Origin: CAZMFZ01 sp964565665
GTDB lineage: Bacteria > Bacteroidota > Bacteroidia > Cytophagales > UBA9547
DNA: 17,490 nt
NCBI GenBank assembly: GCA_964565665.1
Contig: CAZMFZ010000080.1
Location: 1 to 17,490, forward strand
Reading direction: 5' to 3'
Shown in pieces: positions 1 through 5,299 of the stretch (the stretch's first letter is position 1; each line of letters starts with the position of its first letter). Below the pieces are notes generated by a model, which was not told the origin of the DNA, ran no database searches, and was given only the letters and a program-made list of their open reading frames with translations. The position numbers and the translations under genes are program-made.

Positions 1-2
1 AC

Positions 3-407
3 ACAAAGCAACTTACCCTATTGGAGCTTAAAGAAGATGTAATTTTTGATAAGAAGAGGTCTCGAATCTACTATGATATTATATCGATTGCAGTTTATAT
101 TCCTGCGGCTTTAAATCCGAGAGGCTTCAATCAAGTAATATCTACAGTAAAATATAAGGATTTGGTTGAGATATTTAAGAAGGATAATAGAGCTATCTGG
201 TTTAACAGAGATAATGATTCAGAACATAGAAATTTTTCTGATGCATTTGATTTGAGATTATTTTCTTCTTATATAATTAAGGTTAATAATCCAAATGATG
301 AGTTAATTCAAGATACTTATGGTGGTGATGCTAAAAAAGGAAGATATGGATCAGAGAAAGCAGCACTGGACTTAATGGAATACGAACATAATTTGTGGGA
401 GTTTTAA
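3..407 (+). CDS. gldN: GldN/PorN, C-terminal part (T9SS and gliding-motility subunit), cut by the window edge
   Basis: This is the C-terminal part of GldN (PorN), a periplasmic protein that assembles with the lipoprotein GldK/PorK into the ring of the type IX secretion system. The reading frame is open from base 3, so the true start lies left of the window; the TTG at 21 is only an internal codon. Recognition rests on the order of family signatures: a 'DVIFDKKRS' segment, a central stretch on the theme of pathway protein contacts ending 'AIWFNRDND', then 'RLFSSYIIK', and the closing 'LMEYEHNLWEF', which is the usual GldN end. What is visible is 135 codons, so roughly the last third to half of a protein that is normally about 300 residues. 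The other gld/por genes (gldK, L, M) normally lie directly upstream and would be outside the window. A strong terminator follows 24 bases after the stop, so this is the last gene of its operon. Confidence 0.88.
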   Translation, partial: TKQLTLLELKEDVIFDKKRSRIYYDIISIAVYIPAALNPRGFNQVISTVKYKDLVEIFKKDNRAIWFNRDNDSEHRNFSDAFDLRLFSSYIIKVNNPNDELIQDTYGGDAKKGRYGSEKAALDLMEYEHNLWEF

Positions 408-430
408 CAATTATTTTATTGATTATAATA

Positions 431-458
431 AAAAAAGGGAAGTTTACTTCCCTTTTTT
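431..458 (+). terminator. Intrinsic terminator after gldN
   Basis: A perfect inverted repeat AAAAAAGGGAAG / CTTCCCTTTTTT (12 pairs) encloses the loop TTTA and ends in six T. It begins 24 bases after the gldN stop. The A and T flanks make it symmetrical, so it could also stop transcription arriving from the other strand. Confidence 0.9.
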
Positions 459-472
459 ATAGATATTTGTGA

Positions 473-664
473 TATAATAGTCAGATTAAAAAAATTAATG
501 AATGTAAACGACTGAAGATAAGCACTTTAAAACATAAAATGCACTTTGGTTCGTGCACACATCTTTCTGCAGACAGGATTTATCCCACCAATGAAACCAG
601 GAAAACAATCTTTGATGCCGTAAATTTTGTAACTATTCAGCTATCAAAAGTACGACATTTATGA
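473..664 (+). pseudogene. Transposase relic A (central segment only)
   Basis: Read in the frame that ends at the TGA of 662-664, this stretch gives the segments 'INECKRLK', 'FGSCTHLSADRIY' and 'PTNETRK'. These match, in order and spacing, the block around the second catalytic aspartate of a DDE transposase family common in Bacteroidota, where the usual form is 'FNECKRLK...FG.CTHL.ADRIY.TNENR'. A stop lies just upstream of the match (470-472) and only about 60 codons remain. Beyond 'TRK' the similarity fades and the last 20 residues may be out of frame or foreign. No N-terminal domain, first aspartate or final glutamate is present, so it cannot be functional. It differs from the relic at 829-1620 and lies on the other strand. 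The match is from memory of the family, not from a search. Confidence 0.7.
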
Positions 665-698
665 GGTTAAATATAATTGTATAATACCAATATAATTA

Positions 699-1620
699 GG
701 GTCTGTTGAAAAACTCAGCAACTGATTTTATTTAGAATTAGACTATTTGGTATCGATAGGCTGTAGCTATATTGATGCCAAATTCGGATCAATTTCTGTT
801 TTACCATATTCAATAGGCAATACAAATCTTACCCCGCCAATTTGACGAGGTTTAGTATAAAAATGAGGGATGCTATCCAAGACTGAGAAGTGTCTTTGAG
901 GCGGGCTTTGATTCTGCCTAAACCGTAAGCATTTTTGCCTTGTCCAAATTTTCCTTCTATTGGGTTTCGCTCTCCCGGCCTTACATATTCTTTTACTGCC
1001 CCTAAGCTTGGTCTACCAAGTGGTTTGGCAAGTAGCTTTATATCCAAGAGTTTGAGTCGCTTTCGGTTTTCTCTATTGCAATAGATTTGGTCGGCTAATA
1101 TTTCGGCTGGGTAGTAACCAAAACTTGATTTGTATTGCTCTACATACTTGAGTAGTCTTGTTACTTCGTTAAAGGCATCCCAAGACAGATCATCTAAAAA
1201 GGCGAAGCCATTGGCTAGTGTCACATTTATCTTTGCCCCAAACTCCACTTTGGCATTTGTTTTGCCCCTCACAATGGGACGAACATGCGGTTGGTGAATG
1301 CTAACTATGCGGTCTTCTACGCTGTGGGTGTAGGTTTTGTGCATCTGGTGCTGTTGCTCATACAGGGTCTGAATGACCCAAAAGTATCGCATCTGCTTTT
1401 TGTCTAAAGGGTGGTTGATCTGCTTCTTGTCATAGGCATCAAGGATTGAATGTATGCTTTTGATATTTCGTTTCAGATAGCTGTGCTGTCTGCCTATCGC
1501 TTTACGAATGGCTTTTTTGGTGTTATTCCTGTTTTTGGCTACGTTGAGATATTGCTTTCTTGCACTAACAATCAAAGAATTTGCAGGAGCTTTAATAGAA
1601 CCTGCATAAAACCGAACCAT
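699..1620 (-). mobile_element. Truncated insertion sequence (IS5/IS1182-like)
   Basis: The element runs from an apparent IS end at about 699 (GGGTCTGTTGAAAAACTCAG, the terminus style of IS5/IS1182-type elements) to the broken start of its transposase gene near 1560-1620. The transposase reads on the minus strand, so 699 is the downstream end of the element. I looked for the matching inverted end between 1620 and 1783 and found none; together with the missing N-terminus this shows that the upstream half of the element was deleted. The exact right boundary is uncertain: clear family similarity begins at the codons for 'ARKQYLNVAK' near 1560, and the 19 residues before that may not belong to the transposase. 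Confidence 0.7.
829..1620 (-). pseudogene. IS5/IS1182-like transposase, N-terminally truncated
   Basis: The 263-residue frame is the C-terminal part of a DDE transposase. Visible blocks are 'ARKQYLNVAK', a Lys/Arg-rich helical segment, 'RIVSIHQPHVRPIVRGK', 'VEFGAKI', 'FLDDLSWDAFNE', 'LADQIYCNRENRKRLK' with the second catalytic aspartate, 'AKPLGRP', and 'ERNPIEGKFGQGKNAYGL' with the catalytic glutamate, then 'RIKARLK' and the usual end 'NLVKLAG'. Intact relatives are roughly 450 residues and carry the first aspartate and a DUF772-type domain ahead of this part. Here a TAA stands two codons before the ATG at 1620, so the frame does not continue. The protein cannot be an active transposase. The remaining frame is free of stops, which suggests the truncation is fairly recent. 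Confidence 0.85.
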
Positions 1621-1783
1621 TTTTTATGCACAACAATAGCGTACATTTTGTTATATTTCATTGCTCAGTTACAATACTTTGACATAAAAAACGTTGGTAA
1701 TCTGAAAATAAAAAGATAAGAAAAGTATTTTTATAAAAATTTATTACTTTGTTTTATACCTTAATAAAAAGAGAAATTAGTTA

Positions 1784-2740
1784 ATGGTCAAATTTATGAA
1801 TTTGAATGTATTAAAAATGAAAGCAAAATTATTAACGGTTGTAATGATAGGCTGTCTTATAAGTCTAAGTTCAAGCATATCGCTTGCCGAACAAGGTGAA
1901 AAACTAGCCGAAAAGCAGGCTCCAAGCCGATTCTTGAAGCGAAAGGTTGCGATAGCAAGGTTTTCAAATGAAACGCAGTATGCCAAAGGTATATTTTACA
2001 ACAAAGAAAATGATCCGATTGGAAAACAAGCATTGGATATTCTATCTTCCAAACTGGGGGCATCAAACAAATTCATTTTGCTCGAAAGAAACGATTTTTC
2101 AAAAATAGAGCAAGAGATGAAGATTGGGAATGCAAACTTTCAATCTGTAGGGGCCGATTTTATTGTAATTGGCTCTGTAACTGAGTTTGGAAGAAAAAAT
2201 ATCGGAGAATCAAAAGTGTTTTCTCATGCAGTTACACAGATCGTGCAGGCAGCTGTTGTATTAAGATTGGTAGATGTTTCAACAGGTCAAGTGATATATT
2301 CTGAAGAAGCAAAAGGCGAGGCGGAAACCAAGTCTAAGACGGTGATGGGGTTGGGTGAAAGCGCTGATTATGACGCAACGCTTAGTGATAAAGCCATATC
2401 GGCAGCCATATCAAAATTGGTAGAAAATGTGATCAACAATTGTACAAACAGACCTTGGAAGTCATATTTCTTAAGTTACGACACAGATGCCATCATTATT
2501 TCCGGTGGTAAAACACAAGGCATAAAAGAAGGTGATATTTTTACAGTAATTGAAAAAGGCAAAACCGTAAAAAACCCGCAAACAGGGTTGAATATTGAGC
2601 TTCCTGGCAAGGCCATTGGAAAATTAAAGGTAGAATCGGTAGGTGGTGAATCTGTAGAAAGTGAGTATTCAATTGTAAGTGTATCAGAAGGAGCTGTTGA
2701 CAAAGAAAAATTAAGTAATTATTATATCAAACAAGATTAA
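1784..2740 (+). CDS. CsgG/HfaB-family envelope protein
   Basis: This belongs to the CsgG family, whose best-known member forms the outer-membrane pore for curli subunits; HfaB is the relative in Caulobacter holdfast anchoring. The CsgG-type domain spans about residues 53-225 ('KVAIARFSNETQY', 'LLERNDFSKIEQE', 'GADFIVIGSVTEFG', 'VVLRLVDVSTGQVIYSEEAKGE'). The rest (about 226-318) is the C-terminal extension seen in CsgG relatives of the DUF4810/DUF799 neighbourhood, with 'GIKEGDIFTVIEKG' and 'NPQTG'. Start choice is open: ATG codons lie at 1784, 1796 and 1817. The last gives the most normal signal peptide (MKAKLLTVV..., cut near 'SLA'), so 1817 is quite likely. A Cys follows soon after ('MIGC'), so a lipoprotein reading is possible, but the hydrophobic core continues past it, which favours signal peptidase I. 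TTACTTTG at 1744-1751 is a near match to a -7 box without a good -33. It is the first gene of the cassette. Confidence 0.85.
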   Translation: MVKFMNLNVLKMKAKLLTVVMIGCLISLSSSISLAEQGEKLAEKQAPSRFLKRKVAIARFSNETQYAKGIFYNKENDPIGKQALDILSSKLGASNKFILLERNDFSKIEQEMKIGNANFQSVGADFIVIGSVTEFGRKNIGESKVFSHAVTQIVQAAVVLRLVDVSTGQVIYSEEAKGEAETKSKTVMGLGESADYDATLSDKAISAAISKLVENVINNCTNRPWKSYFLSYDTDAIIISGGKTQGIKEGDIFTVIEKGKTVKNPQTGLNIELPGKAIGKLKVESVGGESVESEYSIVSVSEGAVDKEKLSNYYIKQD

Positions 2741-2752
2741 AACATTTCAAAA

Positions 2753-3079
2753 ATGAAAAAAACAGTTTTTCTGCTAATTCTCTCAATAATTGTAGGTATT
2801 GGCTGTACAAAAGTCAAAACATCAACTAGCGGCATAGAAAACAATGGCTATTTGGTATTCTATGGCGATGTGTCAAAATATAAAGACGAAGTAGAAGTTA
2901 AAATTGATGGAAAAGATGCTTTTAAGGCAACTGTCAGGAAGGATAAAAAGAAGATCATCAAAGACTTCAAAATAGACAAAGGCCAACATTCCATTTCGGT
3001 TTTGTACAAGAATAAGGAAGTGTACAGCCAACAATTATTTATATCTATTCAAGAATTGAAGAAAATCTATCTTCCATAA
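2753..3079 (+). CDS. Small lipoprotein inside the CsgG cassette
   Basis: I do not recognise this family. The 108-residue product begins with a clear lipoprotein signal: two Lys, a hydrophobic core and the lipobox 'GIGC' with Cys18 as the predicted lipidated residue. The mature part is short (about 90 residues), rich in Lys, and alternates short hydrophobic and charged stretches ('YLVFYGDVSKY', 'VEVKIDGKDAF', 'GQHSISVLYKNKEVY'), which looks like a small beta-sandwich. It starts 12 bases after the CsgG-family stop, so it is almost certainly co-transcribed with it. The residues after Cys18 (TKV) lack an acidic run of the kind used for surface exposure in this phylum, so it probably stays on the periplasmic face (inference). 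A partner of the CsgG protein is the simplest guess. Confidence 0.75.
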   Translation: MKKTVFLLILSIIVGIGCTKVKTSTSGIENNGYLVFYGDVSKYKDEVEVKIDGKDAFKATVRKDKKKIIKDFKIDKGQHSISVLYKNKEVYSQQLFISIQELKKIYLP

Positions 3080-3118
3080 AACGGTCATTCGCTCTCAAGT
3101 GAAGGTTGTTTAGTTATG

Positions 3119-3126
3119 TAATTTTG
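3119..3126 (+). promoter_or_regulatory. Possible -7 box ahead of the DUF4810 gene
   Basis: TAATTTTG fits the Bacteroidota -7 pattern TAnnTTTG exactly and lies 56 bases before the ATG at 3183. I see no TTG at the expected 19-21 bases upstream (the nearest, 3106-3108, is only 10 away), so this is a weak candidate. It would let the DUF4810-DUF799 pair be expressed separately across the 103-base gap. Confidence 0.25.
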
Positions 3127-3182
3127 AGGTATTTATCCCAACTCTTCCTGTTAATATTCCACTTTAAATCAATTAGATAAGA

Positions 3183-3530
3183 ATGAAGAAAGTTTTATTA
3201 ACACTTGGCTCGATGGCTTTCTTAAGCTCTTGCGTTACCACAACACCACCATTGTATTCTTGGGCTAACTATGAAACCACCTCTTATGATTTTATCAAAA
3301 GGAAGGACGACAAGAGTACTTTGGAACTAATGAAAACCTACGAAAAAATGCTAAAAACCCAAAATGGCAGCAGGCAAGTTCCTCCTCCAGGCATTTGTGC
3401 CGATTATGGGTATTTACTAATGCAAAATGGAAAAGCACAGGAGGGAAAAGCCATGTTTGAGAAAGAAATGGCTTTATATCCTGAATCAGCTTTGTTTATT
3501 GGTGTCATCTTAAAAACATTTGAAAAATGA
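3183..3530 (+). CDS. DUF4810-family lipoprotein
   Basis: This small lipoprotein matches the DUF4810 family, which is usually found between a CsgG-family gene and a DUF799 gene. The signal peptide ends in the lipobox 'LSSC' (Cys17). The family signature follows: 'LYSWANYETTSYDFIKR' near residues 25-41, then 'QVPPPGICADYGYLLMQNGKAQEGKAMFEKEMALYPES' in the second half (two helices like one TPR unit), with 'YPES' near the end as usual. Length, 115 residues, is normal for the family. The family's exact function is not established; the TPR-like end suggests it binds a partner, most likely one of the other cassette members. Its TGA overlaps the ATG of the next gene (ATGA at 3527-3530), so the two are probably translationally coupled. 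Confidence 0.85.
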   Translation: MKKVLLTLGSMAFLSSCVTTTPPLYSWANYETTSYDFIKRKDDKSTLELMKTYEKMLKTQNGSRQVPPPGICADYGYLLMQNGKAQEGKAMFEKEMALYPESALFIGVILKTFEK

Positions 3531-4213
3531 AAAACACACAGTTAATAACATTACTAGTTGTGGGAAGCTTAATTTTTGGTTGCACTACTTCAGCTCCAGT
3601 TTTAAAATCAGCAGCCTATAGGCAATTGTATGTCGAAAAGCCGTTAACTATCTTATTGATGCCACCCATCAACAGAACCACCAATGTTGATGCTAAAGAA
3701 TATTTTCATGCAACCTTGGCTACGACCTTGGCCGAAAAAGGTTTCTATGTGTTGCCTACATTTATGTCAATGGATATTTTGAGGAGGGAAAGTGCCTACG
3801 ATGCAGAATTATTTGTTAGTGCACCGCTCAATAAGTTCGGAAGCGTGTTTGGTGCAGATGTTGTACTTTTTACCATTGTTCACAAGTGGGAGAAATCTGC
3901 ACTAATGTCTACTGTAAAAATAAACATTGAGTACGTATTGAAATCTGTAAAAACAGATGAAGTATTGTTTCAAAGGAGAGGAAATGTAACCTATGATGTC
4001 TCAGTAAATAGCGGCAGTTCAGGGTTGGCTGGTTTAGCAGTTTCCATGATTGCTTCTGCGATTAACACCGCGGCAACCAAATATGTATCTGTTGCAAGAA
4101 TGGCAAACGAGTATACACTTTCAGATTTACCCTTTGGAAAATACAGTACTACATTTATGCAAGATACTGCCCAAGTGGCAGGCCCTAAGGAATTTAACGT
4201 TGTAGTAAAATAA
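3527..4213 (+). CDS. DUF799 / GNA1162-family lipoprotein
   Basis: This matches DUF799, the family of the Neisseria antigen GNA1162, whose fold resembles the N-terminal domain of TolB and the CsgG domain; a role in outer-membrane assembly or transport has been proposed. Visible features are a lipobox 'IFGC' (Cys19), the signature 'ILLMPPINRTTNVDAKEYFHATLATTLAEKGFYVLP' (about residues 42-77), 'FGADVVLFTIVHKWEKS' (about 105-121) and a Gly/Ala-rich hydrophobic stretch near 168-182. Length, 228 residues, is normal. It overlaps the DUF4810 stop by four bases and is the last gene of the cassette. The Cys is followed by TTS rather than acidic residues, so a periplasm-facing anchor is likely (inference). 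Confidence 0.87.
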   Translation: MKNTQLITLLVVGSLIFGCTTSAPVLKSAAYRQLYVEKPLTILLMPPINRTTNVDAKEYFHATLATTLAEKGFYVLPTFMSMDILRRESAYDAELFVSAPLNKFGSVFGADVVLFTIVHKWEKSALMSTVKINIEYVLKSVKTDEVLFQRRGNVTYDVSVNSGSSGLAGLAVSMIASAINTAATKYVSVARMANEYTLSDLPFGKYSTTFMQDTAQVAGPKEFNVVVK

Positions 4214-4521
4214 AATTTATCAACGAAAGTTGTAAGTAGTCGTTCGTTAACAACGCTAGAACACACTGGATACCAATATATAATAGTTAAAAAAAGGCTA
4301 ATAGAGCATCCGAAAATTGCAAGATAATGATTAAATTTTGTTGTTATCATGCAAATATTTCTCATTTATGCTGGGCAAATCTCCTAATCAACTGCTTAAA
4401 GGCAGTTATTTCAGTTTTTTTTAACTGATTTTATCGATTTAAAGCATCCTTTGGGTTTTGAGCCAAAAGCTTAATTGCAATGTGCTCCAAGCTGATTTTG
4501 TCAACTTTTACCCCATACTGA
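4214..4521. other. Gene-free stretch after the CsgG cassette
   Basis: No frame here looks like a real gene. It holds a small hairpin CAAC-GAAA-GTTG right after the DUF799 stop (about 4220-4231), then AT-rich sequence, then the terminator-like structure at 4390-4428. The part from about 4440 to 4521 leads into transposase relic C and may be its decayed upstream portion: one frame reads 'ADFVNFYPILS', which vaguely resembles the family's 'TEFVHFRKRIG', but this is too weak to annotate as coding. Confidence 0.5.
4390..4422 (+). terminator. Possible terminator of the CsgG cassette
   Basis: AACTGC-TTAAAG-GCAGTT (4390-4407) forms a six-pair hairpin. Eight T follow at 4415-4422, separated from the stem by seven bases. 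A second hairpin, TCAGTT...AACTGA (4411-4428), shares the T run. The distance from the DUF799 stop (about 177 bases) and the gap before the T run make it a weak candidate, but it is the only T-rich hairpin after the cassette. Confidence 0.35.
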
Positions 4522-4644
4522 GTAGAATGCATTTTTAAGATGAGTGTGGATTTGCACAAAGATCAAATTGCAAAATGTGATAAATTTATCGTTTATGCTA
4601 CCATTCGAGAAAAGAACCTTACTTTCCCTACAGATAAGATACTA
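4522..4644 (+). pseudogene. Transposase relic C (segment around the first catalytic site)
   Basis: This frame, open from just after the TGA at 4519-4521, reads 'KMSVDLHKDQIAKCDKFIV' followed by 'YATIREKNLTFPTDKIL'. In intact members of an IS5-group transposase family the equivalent reads roughly 'KISIDLFG...VLIDTTVQEKNITFPTDTKL', where the D of 'DTTV' is the first catalytic aspartate. Here that residue is Tyr. Only about 40 codons survive. After 4644 the similarity stops and, within a few bases, the decayed ATPase of the opposite strand begins, so the junction is sharp. It is not the same family as relic A, judged by its signatures. The match is from memory and should be searched. Confidence 0.65.
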
Positions 4645-5090
4645 CGCTGGCGAGCCGCAAATAATTAGAGTAATATCGTTTCGTTTGGTGCAAAACTGGT
4701 TCCAGAAGTTATCTAAAGCTGCCAAAAACCCTGATTTTGGTGTTTCAAACCAAGCAATCTCATCCAAAAAATCACCTTTTTTTGTTTGCTTGCCATCGAT
4801 TTTATTTGCTTTCTAAGTAGAGCAAAGGCTTGAAGCCATGTTTGAGGTAGCGGAACTTTATTGGCAGGATAGCGTTCGGAAAAAGCCATCCAAAAGTTTT
4901 CTAATTATTGGCTCATTTCCAACTCATGCAGCCCGCTACAATCAAAAACAATCTGATTTTCAAATACTTGCCTTATTAAGTAGGTCTTTCCAATTCTGCG
5001 TCTGCCATACACAGCGGCAAATTCAGAATGGTCTTCTAAAAGCAAATTTTGCAGCATTTTTATTTCGTGCTCTCGCCCTGCAATTTTCAT
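4644..5090 (-). pseudogene. AAA-type ATPase of the bacterial/archaeal P-loop family, broken and truncated
   Basis: The gene starts at the ATG of 5088-5090 ('MKIAGREHEIKMLQNLL') and carries a Walker A motif 'GRRRIGKT' near residues 29-36, as in the widespread ATP-binding proteins that often carry a C-terminal DUF234-type domain. It is dead for three reasons. A TAA at 4905-4907 stops it after 61 codons, although the same frame then continues with family-like sequence ('FPxA'-type 'ERYPANKVPLPQTWLQAF'). One T is missing from the T run (A run 4766-4771 on +), which shifts the frame just before the Walker B motif; restoring it gives 'VIFLDEIAWFETPKSGF' and 'NDITLIICGS'. The gene then ends at the junction with transposase relic C near 4644, removing more than half of the normal 350-400 residues. 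Its upstream region holds the unusual 26-bp spaced boxes described separately. Confidence 0.82.
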
Positions 5091-5100
5091 AATTAAGTCT

Positions 5101-5204
5101 ATAGTACGCCAAATGCACTAATTTTTGTGTGTATTTGGCGAACTATGATCATATAATTGGCCAAATGATATGTTATTTTGTTCAATTTGGCGAACTATAA
5201 ATAT
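5101..5204. repeat. Two imperfect 52-bp tandem repeats with four boxes at 26-bp spacing
   Basis: Four eight-base boxes alternate in orientation: CGCCAAAT at 5107, ATTTGGCG at 5133, GGCCAAAT at 5159 and ATTTGGCG at 5185. Each starts exactly 26 bases after the last. The unit is therefore 52 bp (5101-5152 and 5153-5204; I count 35 of 52 identical positions), each containing an inverted pair with an 18-base spacer. The longest identical stretch is ATTTGGCGAACTAT (5133-5146 and 5185-5198); its reverse complement recurs with one mismatch at 5101-5114. The array lies 10 bases upstream of the broken ATPase start. It looks like a set of operator sites for a dimeric regulator, or the end structure of a mobile element. 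Confidence 0.75.
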
Positions 5205-5212
5205 ATTAACTA

Positions 5213-5225
5213 ATTGATAATCAAT
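5213..5225. repeat. Perfect 13-bp palindrome
   Basis: ATTGAT-A-ATCAAT lies just outside the 52-bp repeats, between them and the end of the CHAT gene. It could be a protein-binding site, but short AT-rich palindromes also arise by chance in DNA of this composition. Confidence 0.35.
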
Positions 5226-5299
5226 ATTATATGATATTATGGCTTGGTTTTTTGGTGAAAAATTTGTGAATATTTAGTTATAACTCCCCAAAATAATTC

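Noticed and set aside
1674..1751. ATACTTTG and TTACTTTG as promoters of the CsgG cassette
   Set aside because: Each misses a conserved base of the -7 pattern and neither has a TTG at 19-21 bases upstream, so I mention them only in the gene entry.
3991..4365. 124-residue minus-strand frame across the end of the DUF799 gene
   Set aside because: It mostly overlaps a well-supported gene, has no recognisable family features, and its ends do not fit any operon.
4544..5092. Two + strand frames (4544-4816 and 4838-5092)
   Set aside because: They lie in other frames than the transposase relic and on the opposite strand of the ATPase remnant; both are explained as shadows of decayed genes.
5101..5204. 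CRISPR-like array
   Set aside because: The spacing is regular, but there are only two units, boxes alternate in orientation and are just 8-14 bases long, and no cas gene is present.
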